DNA of 64,000 nucleotides from Effrenium voratum (GCA_963377175.1 CAUJNA010002868.1:396478-460477), one strand, 5' to 3'; shown: positions 1 to 13,097, counted from the stretch's first letter. Translations and numbers: made by a program. Notes: generated by a model from the letters alone, not told the origin.

Positions 1-441
1 AGTCACTGGCGGTCAGACCGGGTGTGTCACCGATGTCGGGCGACCAAATGCACTACATGTCCGCTGTACAACTTTGATGAGAACCCTGCTTGGGCCGCAA
101 CCGCATTGAATTTTGAAATGTTTATGGACGAAGAGATTAAAATGGCCGATCCCCACTTGAATTCCCTGCTTTGGTGCCACGGATTTCACTTCCTTATGCT
201 GCGTCCGTGCAGTATGCACGCGATCCATTTGGGGGTCGGTTTAGACTTGAATGGGTCAACGCTGCGGACACTGCTTGATCACGGTGTTTATGGGCCCCCT
301 CCTTTGCGCCAGCAACTTGCAACAGCGTGGGCGAGATTCCGGGAATGGCGCTACGTGCATGGGATTGCTTGCAGTCAGCCGCAGTTCCGCCCCTACATGC
401 TTGTTTCGAGCCCGGATGACATGTGCCTCCTACGAACAAAG
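1..441 (+). CDS. Exon of the left-edge family protein
   Basis: Open in frame 1 from the window edge, so the start codon is outside. Ends ACA AAG before GTTTCTTG. Third positions are GC-biased. It carries the CHRC/CTTC cysteines (near residues 9-20) and the HAIHLGVGLDL motif. Confidence 0.65.
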
Positions 442-1193
442 GTTTCTTGTTTGCAACATCCCTGAAGTGAACGCATGAGAATTGCTAGATCTCTTGCGCT
501 TGCCACGAGGCTTACAACTCGAGAGTAATCACAAGCTTTCTGGCACACGACGCCTGCGCGCTGGTAAAAGACATGAACAAGCTCAAAGACATCGCGCCAG
601 AGGATGTTGACATGATCCGCGAGACGGCCCTCTGTGTGTACAGATTTCATGAGCTCTACTGCCGCACTGAGGCGGGCGACCGCTTGCTCACTCAATCAGA
701 GCCCTGGCTCAATTTGTGTGGGTTTGAGGGCTCAAGCGTCCACTGAAAAATATACAGCACAAACAGTTTGAATGACTTGACATTGACTCACTGGGCACCC
801 CGGCAATTCAATTCAGCGATGATGAGGCAAAAGGCAGCTCATCGCAGCTTGAAATTGTGGCTGGTTTCTCACAAGACCGTGTTTTTTGGAACGGGGGGCC
901 TATTTCAGAATAGACCTTTAATTTGGCTCTGCCAGCACGATGAACACCGTATCTGCTTTTGGGAAATGTGGATGGGCCCTGCCGGGTAAACCCCCAAAGA
1001 AGCACCAATTCTGATACACTCTTTCAGGGCACATGCAACATTGGTGCCTTGGTACTTGAGGCAGCAAATGGCATCTACGAGGCTGGCATGGCAGGGCTGC
1101 AAAGCTATTTGAAACTGGCGCGCGCGGCTGCCTCTCGCAAGATGAGGCTTGGCGAAGACAAACTAGAGCGCGATCATGAAACCAACTTTGCAG
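1..1193 (+). CDS. Cys-rich protein of a dinoflagellate-type, probably mobile-element-associated family (3 exons, 5' end outside window)
   Basis: The frame is open from base 1 to 441, is interrupted by a 68-nt GT-AG intron (442-509), and resumes in phase 0 at 510. The splice joins LLRTK to AYNSRVITSFLAHD. The frame then runs to a stop near 747. A third exon starts after AG at 1061 in phase 0 (AANGIYEAGMAGLQSYLK) and has a CAG|GTATAA donor after 1193. The protein begins with CHRC-x4-CTTC, a possible zinc knuckle, followed by a CSMHAIHLGVGLDLNGS segment and ARFREWR. From memory, this order (Cys cluster, H-x-x-HLG, R-W, KAYNSRV) is shared by a large repeated protein family in Symbiodiniaceae, probably transposon-derived; I cannot check this. 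The link between exons 2 and 3 is inferred and the donor of exon 2 is unresolved (candidates lie between 690 and 740). No catalytic function can be assigned. Confidence 0.6.
442..509 (+). other. 68-nt GT-AG intron
   Basis: Begins GTTTCTTG and ends CCACGAG. It contains an in-frame stop, and removing it keeps the frame. It is one of the few GT-type donors seen in the window. Confidence 0.55.
510..747 (+). CDS. Second exon of the left-edge family protein
   Basis: Preceded by CCACGAG and starts GCT TAC AAC TCG, in phase with the first exon. It reads AYNSRVITSFLAHDACALVK and continues to a TGA at about 745-747. The true exon end is probably earlier, at a GT, GC or GA donor between 690 and 740. 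Confidence 0.55.
1061..1193 (+). CDS. Probable third exon of the left-edge family protein
   Basis: Acceptor CTTGAG|GCAGCA, then AANGIYEAGMAGLQSYLK and LARAAASRKMR, then CAG|GTATAA. The helical, Lys/Arg/Ala-rich character fits the C-terminal part of the family as I remember it. Linkage to exon 2 is not proven. Confidence 0.4.
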
Positions 1194-4100
1194 GTATAAC
1201 GTTGGTGCAATGATTTTCTAAACAACCAAAATCAAGAGTGCTGAAGGTTGGGATCCCCTGGAAATCAACATGCAAAAAGACTCCCCCTAGCGGAAGTTCT
1301 TTTATGGGGCTTGGGCCTCGGGGTCAATGTTAAATTGCAGCCGTCCCCCCCAAACAACAAAAAGACAACAATGGTCGATGTTTAAAAGAAGTTATAACGT
1401 TGTAAAAAAAACAACAACAACCGATATCTAAGGATGCGATGGCAGATACGCCCAAAGCACCATCTAATGCACCACATGCTGCGAGATGTCAGGGATGAGT
1501 GTTGCCTGTCAGCATGCAAGGCGCATCAAAACCGTTCACATGTCCGAACGGCTTGATCAGGCTACAATTTCAAACGGTACCACTGCTATAGAGACGAAAG
1601 CACTATGCAATTCATCAAGCGAGCCCTGGCGCGGTTAAACGCAGTCTGCAGCATCAACACGAGCAGTGCGACAATCAAAGGCCATGACCAATCTCAGGCA
1701 TTGCAGCTTCTAGCCAGAGATCCACGATGGAGAGAACAATTATGCAAAAATGGTGGACAAGGTGTGGGGGCGGGGGGTACACCAAACTTCAAGCGCCTAC
1801 CCGCCCAGGTTGGGCTGCAACTACAAGGAGATCAAAAACCGCTTGCAGCTGGCGCCCTTGGAAGCCTGATGTGTGCCTGCACGCATGAGACGGTCAATTA
1901 GTTAATTTGCGCACGCTATCGCGCGCTTGTCTTGGCGCCCTATTGCCCCATAAACCCTTTAAAAGCAAGGTTGCATCAACATTGTACTTGCATTTGGGGA
2001 CCAGAGGCGCAATTCAGACTTTGCAACCTACGTTAGTCTGCATGCAAGAGCTTCAAAAACAGGCTGAGCGTACCATGGCGAGGGGTGAGGCTGTGTGCGG
2101 GCGTGCCCGCATCATTCATCTACCAGCTAAGACCCTTATATGTAGGAACATTTTTTGGTTCCCTCAAATCCAGGGTCTTTTCTAAGACCTTCATATTTGA
2201 GGTCTTGGGCTCCCAGGGATACTATTGATAGTCTCAAGTGACTGACACGTCTGGGGATGGGAGTTTCTCCAAATGGTTGGTCAAAGGAAAACTGGTCTTG
2301 GCCCGTGTGTTTCATCCATGTGGTCAGTTGACCGAACAAGCAACAGATCTGGAACGTGTGATCCTGAAAACATTATGATGGTTTGGGGAAAAGAAGGGAA
2401 CAGCATATCATTAGTGGATGGGCCAAGCAAAGTGTGCTTTTTGGGCTACAAAAATGGTCCAGCCCCAAAAAGTGACTAAAGTCCATCAACTGGCGAGTGA
2501 GCCACCAGGGGTCAACCCCCATGGCAGGTCAAGTCAACCCCGTGGCTTTGGTGGGAATCCTTTGGTTGCTGGTTCTCAGGGTTCGGACCAAGGCTTCTCA
2601 AGGACTTGGTAGGACCTGAGGGGGTTCGCCTCGAACTTCTTGGAAGGTCGACCATCATCATGAAGCCATGAGTGGAAGATTAGAACTGGCTACAACCCAA
2701 AACTGCTTGAAACCAAAAGGTCAGGACTTCACAAAAGTAACCTTGTGGCGCTTGAAGATCTCTCCCAACCATTGTTACTTGCCCACACAAACCAACCCCG
2801 CACCGCGGGTGAAAAGCATGACCCTCCCTTCTCAAAACATTGTTTCAGAAGTAGGTTGGTTTACCCTCTGACCTGCCGTGCAATCCTTGCGATACTTGGG
2901 GTGGGGATGTCTTTCAGGCTTTGTGCCCCGGTTTCCCGAACAAGCATGTCTCATCACTTGCAGAGTTTGGGTTTAGATGTGTTCGGCAGCCCCACAAAGT
3001 TGGTAGGTTCGAGCCACAAAGAGGATGTTGGACATGAGTGGTGTTCCAAGTGCGTTTTCCTGAGACCTGCTCCAACAACTCAAGGAGTGCCAAAGTACTC
3101 TTTTCCTGCCAGGCATTCACACCGGTTTATGAAACTGGTTCCTGACAGGACTCTGAGCCTAGATGCGGGCATTTGTCACAGGTTCTCACATGTCTCTGAA
3201 CTCTGAAGCGCCCAAGGCGAACGGACAACATAATTTACAAATTGCAAATAGTTCCGGTCACTTTTCATGGCTGTGGAAAATAGCGCGTTCTGCAATACCA
3301 AAGGGGGCTATTGTCATCATTACTTTATTGCTCCAAACAAAGTCCGCTTATCACAGGAACTGACCCTTCAAACCCAGTTTTGCCAACTAGGAATCCCCAA
3401 GTGAGCCATAGCCCAAGCTTGGCCGTTGCTCAATCAGCGGATCGCTGACGACCCGAGCCGCGCACCCTCCCAAGTCGTGGCGAACGCGTCCCGAGCTGAC
3501 CTCGGGAACACGCGTGTTGAGGGCGGGCTCCATGCGTCGAGGAGCCACAATCTCTCATTCTTGGTATGTGCGGTCTGAGGATTTGGTCCAATCCTGGCCT
3601 CTTACTTCACTTTAGTTTCAACAATTTTCTGTTTGCAAATCTCATCTCTGGGTGCTAGGGTCTCCAACTTTCTGTTTCCTAGGCTGGAAACATAAGTTGG
3701 GCTCCAGGGTGCAGCCGGCTCGCAATCTCCATCATTTGGGGCGGGCATGGTTGGATCGGCCAGCCCCATCCCCCGCTCAAAGGCTGAGCCCTGGACAGCA
3801 TGAGGAAGATGCTCAGGCTGAACACGAAAACGCAGAGGTTGTACCTGCAAGGGGTGTCAAACCAACTGGGACTCAGCGGGAAACGGTAGAGTGTGTTGAA
3901 AACAATTTGCTTAACAATTATCCAATGGACCGACTGCGCACCATGGCTTGAACGGCCACCCCAATTTCACCCCATGGCTGCACTCTTCGAACTCACTAAT
4001 TTCGATATGGCGTGTTTTTTTTTTCGGGGTTCCCGCCTTAATGAAAATGAAATACCCATTTGACAGCTCCTTGTCAGCACGCCCGTTGCATTCTGCAGAA

Positions 4101-4904
4101 ATCTGCCGGCCATAGCGAAAGTGTTTTGAAACCAACAGACGGGCTCTGAAAGGAAACTTGGATGCGGATCTTGCAACAGGGTTCAACGAAGGGCGAGGTT
4201 GTGGCGAAGGTGCCTGGTGGGATATCTCGGGGCTCTTGCCCCTTTTTGGCTTGGCAGCAATCTTCCTTGACTTGCATTGTCATTGGCAGAGTCCTGAGAA
4301 CCCATCTTCAATCTTCAATCCCAAACGCTGAAGTGCTCTCAAACATGCTTGGGTGGAAGATTCGCAAATCAGAGTCCTGAGGCTCCTCAGACTGCAATCC
4401 AAGCAAGATTTGATAGGCGCTGTTCGGCATTTTCTTTGTGCAAATCCATGGATGGCAACATGCTCAAGCGCGGGGAGGTCTGGAAGTTGGGGTGAACATG
4501 ACTCGACGGTACCATAAACACCTGCATTTGTTCTCTGACTCATGGCAAACTCCGACAACATTGAATCATTGTGAAACATCGTCTTTTGTCACAACTTAGC
4601 GGTCACAGTCACAGGAGGTCCTTGCAAACTCCAGCTCTTAGCAAACGGTATTTGACAAACAAATGTGATGGTTTCCTCCATTCAATGCATGCCCCGCAAT
4701 TGCTCTGAGTCTGGCAATGTCAAGACCCGTCTCAAATGTCTAGTCTGCGCTATTAGTCAACTCCTTATTTGTTGTTTTGCTACGGGATACTCCACATATC
4801 ATATTGAATGTTTATCTGTCTATCTACTAGATAATGCCCATGCAAGGAAAGCAAAACAGGGACATCCGCCCATCCGTCCAGAACTGCAAAACCAGAAAGC
4901 ACAA
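1194..4904. other. No gene recognised; one GC-rich island
   Basis: Mostly neutral-composition DNA without supported exons. A GC-rich block at about 3,420-3,560 is open in several frames on both strands. One minus-strand reading begins MEPALNTRVPEV and one plus-strand reading includes RIADDPSRAPSQVVAN. It could be an exon or a structured RNA; strand and frame cannot be chosen. Confidence 0.4.
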
Positions 4905-5265
4905 CCAACAAACAAAGAGGCTAATAAACAAACAAACAAACAAACAAACGAACAAACAAACACACACACACAAACAAACAAATAAACAAACAAACAAACA
5001 AACAAACAAACAAACAAACAAACAAAAACAAAACAAAACAAAACAAAACAAAACAAACAAACAAACAATCACACAAAACACAACCAAGCAAACACACAAC
5101 ACAAACAAATCAAACGAACGAACGAACGAACAAACAAACAAACAAACAAACAAACAAACAAACAAACAAACAAACAAACAAACAAACAAACAAGCACACA
5201 AAACACAACCAAGCACACACACACAACACAAACAAATCAGACGAACAAACAAAACAAAGCAAACC
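4905..5265. repeat. Compound (AAAC)n / (AC)n microsatellite
   Basis: More than 300 bp of AAAC units on the plus strand, interrupted by AAAAC, CACA and GAAC variants. A ~55-bp block containing ACACAAAACACAACCAAGCA recurs near 5,070 and 5,190, so part of the array has been duplicated as a unit. Long lysine/asparagine/threonine-like or Cys/Leu/Phe-like frames here are artefacts. Confidence 0.95.
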
Positions 5266-7585
5266 TGAGGCACCCAACGTGCCCTTTTTTTAGGTACGAG
5301 AAAAAAAAGCTCGAATTGCCGATTTCTGCTCGACCCCCCAAACAACGCTCGCCCCCCGAAAAACGCTCGACCACATCCCCTTCTTCCATCCAGAGGAAGG
5401 CGGGATTGTTACGTTTTTTTTTTTTTTTAATTGCACTCGTTTGCGGATATTTGCGCTCGTTTTGCACTTCGATTTCTGCTCGCTCCTTTTGAATATTCAG
5501 CGACCGATCATCTTCGAGGACCGACCAGCCCGGTTTTGGGAAAAACGCTCGAAGCAGGAAAAAGTGTACGTTTACCATATTTTGGTGACGACCCCTGTTT
5601 TTGCAATACGTTTGGGCTAAGGGCAGAAATTTATGTAACGAAGGGTGCTCCAGGAAACCATACAAAACAAAACAATCAAGCAAACATATACACATACATA
5701 CATGCATACAAAAAAAGAAAAGACAACCCACGAAGGAGGAAGCAACCGTAGACAGTGTTCTGCATGTTTGTTCGGTTGTTCAGTTCTGGGCAGGAATATT
5801 GCTGCGGACACTTCCGGAAAATTAAGAGGGAAGCTTCCGGACTTCTGGAAGGCCTTGTGTGGGCTTCCAAGAGGTTCCCAAAAGGCTTGAAATACTGTAA
5901 ATACCAGGGATTTCCCGCATTGGGTGGGTTATTTGGGGATACCATATGTAGATAAATTGGAATCCCAGTTTGAAGAGACTACGTTGGGCACATCTTGAAG
6001 GGGGCACCTAATCCTTTGTCTGAAACAAATACTCTCCTAGCAGAGCGAAAGCTCCATCCCAAGGCCCAGGCTGCAGCAAAGCATTCATGCGGCCGCCGCG
6101 ATGCACGTCCTAATGGGAGGAGATCCACAACCCATGTGCGTGCATGCGTGCGTGCGCGTACGTGTCTGTGTCTCTCTCTGCGTGCGTGTTTGTTGCAGGG
6201 CACCCTTTTTCGGCGGTGTCTTGTTTTTGGGGTGGTATCCCTATTCTGAGACAAATTGAAAGGGCTGCCGGTCTCAAAGCCAGGCCATCTGCCTGCCTCG
6301 GTGTACGCTTGCCGCTGCGGACCTGACGGGAGATGGCGCATGCGCATGGAGGTGGTGGGCATGGGGTGGGTGGTGATTTGCGGGGGTCCCTATGTTTGGA
6401 GACAAACCAAATTCTCCTCTTGCAGCTGCATGGGCCAGAATTCGAGCCTTGTGCCGCGGTACGGTTCAAGTAGGGCAAGCTGCGGGGGAGCAGCAAGAAG
6501 CACACCTCAGAATCAAACAAGCGAACAGCTTGTCGCACAGGTGCTTCAAAAATAATAGTTAGTATGCTTTTTGGTGGCTTTCAAAACAAACCAATGGGAA
6601 GCTGCGCATTTCCTTCTGTGTGTCTTGTATTCCAGTTGGTACCCTTTAAGATCCTGCTAGTAACTGACTCTCCAAGGGAAGCCAAATGAAAGCCAACCAA
6701 TTTGTGGCCCCTTGAACACACAAATGCGTTACCAAGCCAGCTGAAGAAAAAAACCACAGTTTTGACCTAGCAACCCTGTATAATCTACGAAAAACCGGCA
6801 ACACTTATACTCTTTCCACACAACCAAGCACCAAAGAGAGCGGCTGGAAAAATCATGCATCACGGTACTGACTTACCTTTAGATCCCCTTTTCGGTCCAA
6901 AATTAAGGCTCGAAAGAAACAACAACAGGGATTCCAATCACTTTTAGGTCCAACTTTACTTTCAACATCTTTCAACCAAACTGTGGGCCAAAGGCTTCAC
7001 GCATCCAGCTGAAGGGCTCCGCCTGGGGCGCCGACGGCCCAGACAAGCACCTGAGCAATTCCCAGCGAAGCCAGTGGCTGTGCATGAACTTTGTTCACGT
7101 TGGGTTTGGGGAGCCACGTTTTTTTCAGATCTTAGCAGCAACGTGGTTGGATTTCTACGACTAAACCACAATAAGCAAAAATGTAAAATGTTTCCCAACA
7201 GCAACCATGTGAAAACCTGTGGGAGCCCTTTCGGGACAATTTCCAATTGATCCCACCAACGATTTGGGCGATTTAGTTTGGACACAGGAACTTCAGCGGC
7301 ACTCAACACGAACCGGCCCTAGCCCCCCATTCAAGCCAGGCGCCCACTATTGGTGCCCGACTTGCCCGACAAATATTATTTCGTAAGTTGTTGCACATTG
7401 AAATGGGCTTCTCCCCGAATGGGTTGTCTTCCTTTTGGCATCCTTCTAAACCAAACCTGAACCAGGTACCCTCAAGACGCACTGCAAAGGACTCCAACGG
7501 GCTCCAAGCGAAAGCCAACATGCATTCTGTCACATACCAGAGGGCGGCCGCTACACCATGTTCATTTTGGGAAACACGCAAATAC

Positions 7586-7593
<8 letters not shown>
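5266..7593. other. No gene recognised
   Basis: Contains short ATAC/ATGC-type repeats (about 5,665-5,725), repeated GCTCG-containing words at 5,315-5,550, and a GC-rich patch at 6,250-6,350 that is open in more than one frame. No motif supports a gene. Confidence 0.4.

Positions 7594-7625
<32 letters not shown>
7594..7625. repeat. (GA)n microsatellite
   Basis: About 15 GA dinucleotides followed by imperfect GA repeats to about 7,640. Confidence 0.9.
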
Positions 7626-7628
<3 letters not shown>

Positions 7629-7962
7629 GACAGAGAGACGAGGCCTCTCACAAACCGGCCATCTGAAATCCGCTATCCCAGTTCAGTCAGCTCGCATGTA
7701 CTGCAGAATGTTAGCGGTCTACTTTCCAGGCTCGCGCTCTTCATTTGTCGTGAAACTTCAAACAGAAAGGCGAGTCGGTGCTGTTCAAGGTCGGACCCTC
7801 CCTGGCAATCAAACCCTGGTACCAAACAAGACCAAAACAAGCACCTGGCTTTTCTTAGCAAACAACTCGCTCAACTTTGCAGAGTGGACACCTCAAATTG
7901 TTCCGTTGGCTCGTCAATTCCCGCAGAAACCCGTCACCGCTTGATGGCTCGACGCTGGGCGC

Positions 7963-8046
7963 CTCTTGGTAGAGGTCCAGCACCACATAGGCGCTGCTGA
8001 CGCCGGTCCCGGGCGCTCCCCCCTGGGAGCAGGTGCCGCCGCGGGC
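7963..8046 (-). CDS. Exon candidate with a C2-like segment
   Basis: Read on the minus strand, this 84-nt block is bounded by CCCGAG|GCC at its start and CAAGAG|GCG at its end, so it has a GC donor. It holds 28 in-phase codons with strongly GC-ended third positions. It reads ARGGTCSQGGAPGTG followed by VSSAYVVLDLYQE. The latter resembles the G-x-SDPYV-x-L strand of C2 domains, with the Asp pair replaced. It lies downstream of the C2 exons at 22-18 kb on the same strand and could be a later C2 repeat of the same protein. Other frames are open but less protein-like. Confidence 0.5.
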
Positions 8047-10252
8047 CTCGGGCCCGTTCCGGATCCGTTTCGGGTTCCGGGGGGGGGGGGGGCGAGGTCC
8101 ACTTTGGTGGTCTATGCAAAGCCCAAAAGAGGGCTGAAGCTCAACTCAAGGGGGAAACGACGGCAACTCGACTTAACACCAGGGGGTCTTCAAAAAAGCC
8201 TATTTGGTTGCACTCAGCTTGACCAACCCTTTAGTTCGGCAGTACCTGACGTTTGTCCTACATCGGGACCCGTTTCAAACGGATTAAAGGGAAGCCCGAA
8301 AACGATTCAAATAAAAGAGAAGAACCCAGTCCAAGAGGGCCCCATATGATTGAAACGGTTGTTCAGTTTTGCCTTTTTTAACCCCAAGAGGGGTACCATC
8401 AAAAAGACAAGCCCAGCTGGCAGGGAACGCTCATGCCAACAGCTTGAAAGCTTAAAGGTCCAAAGAGGGAGTGAATGTTGATATGAACACTGGAAGGCCA
8501 AAGAATCACAGCGTGCGATCCTTGGAACTGAGTGACTCTACCCAGATGGAAGGATGCTTGCAGAAAATGCGAGCCTGGTCGAACAACAGCTAAGCTGCTT
8601 TGCGTCGGTCTACTGTTTTGGCGGGGGCAGGGGCTTCACACTGATTCACGGCCAATTCTCTGCAGATCTTCCTTTGCGTTGATGTCTGACAAAAATGTTG
8701 AGTCACAGCCGAACAGCATGTGGCACCGATTTAATATATGTCAAGTTTCCTCGGCTGAAACTTAAACAGAATGCCCCCACTGTTTTGGGGGTCATCTTTT
8801 ATATCAGGTTAACACCCACTCCCGCTGTTCCAAACAATCTGAGCAACACGAACGATATGGGCAGCTGATTTCTCCCGAAATCCGGGCAAAGTTGAGGAAT
8901 TCGTGTTTTTGAAGTGGTCCCCAAACCATGTTTTTCAACAACTAAGGCCAAGCAGTCACACAAAGGAGGTACCCAACAAGTCAAGAGGCCCTGATTCTGT
9001 TTTATCTGGCTGTCAAGCAACGTTTGGGGGGCTGTGAAATTACCAGCTCAAAGCCTTAGCCTTTTGTGGTGAAAGGTTCGCCCATCTAACCAAGCTCTTC
9101 CCAGTTCAATTTTGCAAGTGGGGCCCAAGCCATCGAATTACACAGAATGTCTTTATCTTATTGTTTTGTTTTTAAAGAGCAAACAAAAACAGTCACGAAC
9201 CGAGGGGTGCTCACGGTCAGCCCACGGGATGATCCTGCTTCATATGACTGTTTGCGGGTCTTCCTTAATGTCAAGATTGTTGAAATGGGGAAGGTATGGA
9301 AATACTGAATTGTAGGCAATACTAATCTAAGTACTGGAATCTGAGAACAAGTCTTGGCACTACTAAGTTCAGACTGGGCAAAACCTGAGCACTCCTCAGG
9401 GTAGCATCTATATTCGTACAATATGTATAATGTGTTTACGATGGATTGAAGATAATCGTGTTGCATTGTTGTTGATCAAATCAACCCGTACGCTTTCCCA
9501 CACGGAGCATCAACTTGCGCAACTCAGGCTGTGGCACATAGGTAGTAGATCAGGATTCCGTAAAGCAGGTGCCCCGCCTTGGTCAATCTTGGCATGCTCG
9601 GCCTCTGAACATGTCATGTACCAGAACAAAAGCACTCCGCAGAATCTTGGATGTTCTGGTCACACTGCTTCCTGCTCTCCGAGGCTTTTCAAACAGAGTG
9701 CCTTGTGTGTGTGTCACCCTTAAACATCACCCCACCAAAAGAACATTCACCTGTAACCGGCCCAAAGGTATCCTTGCCGCTGCCGGGTGTGCCGCCGCTG
9801 GGCGCCCTGCACCATCTGAAATGCTGGCCTGGCAGGCCGTTGGATGAGGCGAGGCGCGGTATTTGGGTATGCTTTGTCGAGGCCACACTTCAGGCGGGTT
9901 CCGAGTTTTGGGGAGGACAATATACTATTTTGAGAGGTCCCCCTATTTTGACACGCACCCATTCTTGCGAAGCAATTAGCAACCGCAAGCAGTGATCTTT
10001 CTGAGGGAACGGTGGGGAAACCGCCAGGCGGAACTTTCCTCTGGCTTAAATTTCAAAGCATTGAAAAGTGGTACCCTCGCAAAAGCACATCATAGCCACA
10101 TTGTGGTGTTGCCCAATGACCCTCAAACCTTGTTGCTTTTCCAATTGGCTTCCCTTTCGAACACTATCCAACATGGGGTCCACTTCCTAGCTGAGTTTGT
10201 TTGGTTCAGAGCCACGTTGAATGAGATAAGTAGCTGCTTGCGAGCCAGCGGC
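8047..10252. other. No supported gene; one ambiguous GC-rich island
   Basis: A G-run lies at 8,081-8,093. A GC-rich island at 9,765-9,850 is open in two plus and two minus frames (for example plus LPLPGVPPLGALHH, minus FQMVQGAQRRH). It has AG|G-type edges on both strands, so neither strand nor frame can be fixed. Confidence 0.4.
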
Positions 10253-10333
10253 CAATCCCTTGAACGCCAGAATGAACTGCACAATCTGGTGCTCATCCGG
10301 AGGCCAGGGAAAGCACAGGCACAGTAGAAGCAC
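10253..10333 (-). CDS. Exon candidate, unassigned
   Basis: On the minus strand GGCCGAG|GTG opens an 81-nt, 27-codon block ending TTG|GC. It reads VLLLCLCFPWPPDEHQIVQF followed by ILAFKGL. A second frame with a Cys-rich product is also open, so the frame is uncertain. No family recognised. Confidence 0.3.
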
Positions 10334-12975
10334 CTCGGCCGCTTCGATCCCAATCGATCTGCAATCCATTTCGACTGTCAGAAGAATAGGGTGTCTTTTT
10401 TCGCAGTTGGTCCTCCTTTTTTGTGGTTTACAGGGCAGGAAACCCATTTTGTAAGGGGGGCCTGAAACAAGACTCTCTCTCTTTTGGAGCTGAGACCGCC
10501 ACTGAAACACACTTAAAGGGGTCACAAGCCTGGTCCGCGATTCTGACAAGCAACAAATTGGAAGCAATGGGTTTTCACTTCTGGGAGAACTGCCAGGCCA
10601 CAGGCATGGTTTGATGCAAAAGCGAAGCCGTTTTGACATAGGCAGTAGCCATCCAATAAAAAGACCTTCCCACTATTTGGCAACTGATGGTAGCTGCATT
10701 GGAAAAATGGGAACTTAGTCAACAAAGAAAGCATTCTGAACTTTGTAAGCCTTCTTGTATGTGCCCAAAACGGTTGGGGTGGCGAGCTTCTTTTTTTTTG
10801 GCGGGGGGGGGGGGTTGGGAGTTGGTTTCGGCCGTCTGAAACATTCAACTCGTGCCCGTCTGAGCACCCGACTGTGTAAAACAAGGCCCGCACCACCAGC
10901 AAGGGACTAAGAGAAAGTAACCTGGCGGATCCGTTTCGAACTGTTTAAGATTGTTCCACCCCACTTTGAGGCAATTCCACAGTTTGGAGACTGGATATGG
11001 AGTAGTAGGAGACGTTGTCAACAAAAATGCGGACTTTGTGGACGGAGTGCACAAGGAAACCAATTACAAGGAAGCCAACCATTTTGAGGGGTCTCTTGCC
11101 TACTTGAATGCTTGGCAAGCCAAGCCGGGCCAAGCCAGTGTGATCAGTAAACTGGGTATCCAGCCACTTGTAGAACTTCTCAAAAAAGCAGTGCCTACAA
11201 ACACTACCTGCACCGAACCTTTCTCGAAATTCCTGCCCTGACCTGCCACAACTCAACTCATAATTGAGTTGAAAAAAGAACACAACAAGAGTTTGATGGT
11301 TCGCACCATCTTTCGCCGTGCCACCAGCACAATGGTTTTTTTCACACATCAACTCACTTAGCCCACCTCCCCAACCCCCCCCCCCCCTCCCCTGGGGGGG
11401 GGGAAAACAAAAACAACTCGGCCGGGCGGGCAAGAGACAAATGTCGATGGGCTCGTACAAGTACATCTGGAAAATGGACTTGTCACCTGGCTACAAAAAA
11501 AAGTTTGTGTGCTGAATTTGGAGGTGGGTTGAGCTCAATATAGGTGCCTCTTGTGGGGATCTTCGGGTCTTCCTCACGTCTGTGGATTGAACCCCTCAAA
11601 AAGTCAACGTGTTTGTTTACCACCTAAATTGAGGTTGTCCGGTTTCCCTTTAAGACCAACCAAAAACTGGTATACCAACTCCAAAAAAAGACAGACCCAA
11701 CTCGGTTCCTCCACGGATTCTGTCCTGAAACTTGTGGAACTGAGCATGGGACACCGGATGAATACCCAAAAAGACTTGCCAGGCTGCATTGGCCTGCCAA
11801 GCTACCGCATTCCCACAGCACCTTGCATCATTCAATATGGATGAAGACATTTTGCGCCTCACTCGCCAACATTCCCACTACAACCAATTGATTCCAACAG
11901 TTTCTGCTGCTTGTTGATGTTGAACCAGGAAGGAGAAAAACTGCTGGAAACACTCAACCGAAAATGATCATTACATAACAAAGCATGTACGAAGTAAGAT
12001 GAATCAATTAGGCTACAATGTTGTTGTTCCGTCACAAGGGGGTATGTGAGTGCTAGGTGGACAACACCGGGACGTTTCTTGGCAGACTCCATAAAACGAA
12101 GACACTGACAAATGCACATCAAAATCAGTAGTGGAGAACTCTAGCTTTCAAGATACATCCCAAGATCCTGAACAACATGGATATGGATATCCTCAAAAGC
12201 AACCAGGGGACAGCAGGTTTTAGTCCTGCTGTCCAAGGGTTCCATGTTGCAATTATGTCTGACCACTCGGCGGTTTGCCTTCAAGAGCCCCAGGAATCGA
12301 CCATCGAACCTCAAGGACTTGACTCGCGAAGAGCGTCACCGGGTTTCGGGCAGGGCCAGTAGTGGTATAAGAAGAAGGCCCGGAACCTGAGCGATCGCAA
12401 CCTGAGAAAATTTCTGCGGAATCACTAGAACTACAAAAAACCAGCCAAAGGACTTACAGCTGAGCTCGCTTTAGGGCCGCAAAAATACATATTCATGGCC
12501 TGGGTTTCCACTTTAAGGGGCTCACAAGCTTCATGGTTTCGCACTGTCCATAGCTTCGGCCTCGAAAAACTGACCTGTCTCATCTGCGCCTTGGCAACTT
12601 GGCCCATTGGCCCATGCTTCCTTCCCAAAGCCATTCGACCTTAAGCCGCTTGGCTGGGCTCTCTTTGCACTGAAGGGGGCTTTTAGTCTTTTTGGGGGTC
12701 CTCAAGGGCGCGAAACTCCACCGGATGCAACTAGGGATCCGCCGGGATGGGTCCCATGTTTTCAAATCTGTGAGCAAACGATGAATGCTAGTTTAGTTGT
12801 AGCAGACCCCCCCTGGTCGCAAGAAAACTGACTACGAAACCAAACAAGGCCAAACGGCAAACAACAACTCCAAGCCCCCGCCAAAATGAAAAAGAACAAG
12901 CAAACAGAACCAACAGGGTTCTATACCGCCAAATAAATAAGCCGCAGTCCACAAGATCAATCAATAAAGCATTGG
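10334..12975. other. No gene recognised
   Basis: Neutral composition with short homopolymer runs (G at 10,801-10,815, C at 11,377-11,388) and no motif-supported exon. Confidence 0.35.
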
Positions 12976-12980
12976 ATTCC

Positions 12981-13058
12981 CCCCACTCAAATCCCGACTA
13001 AAATGGGTGGTGCACCGAAAACCCCCAAATGGGATCCCGGTGGTTTTGACCCACAGCC
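12981..13058. repeat. Inverted-repeat element family A, copy 1 (left end truncated)
   Basis: Shares the core ACTAAAATGGGTGGTGCACC and the right terminal repeat GGTTTTGACCCACAGCC with the other copies; the left terminus is missing. It lies about 39 bp inside the predicted intron that follows the minus-strand exon ending at 13,098. Confidence 0.8.
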
Positions 13059-13097
13059 AAATGGCCGTGGCTCAAAAAACCGGCACCCAAAATGGAC

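Noticed and set aside
3390..3440. Possible relic of the dinoflagellate spliced-leader sequence (GAGCCATAGCCCAAGCTTGG)
   Set aside because: Similarity to the spliced leader (CCGTAGCCATTTTGGCTCAAG) is too low and the order of words differs.
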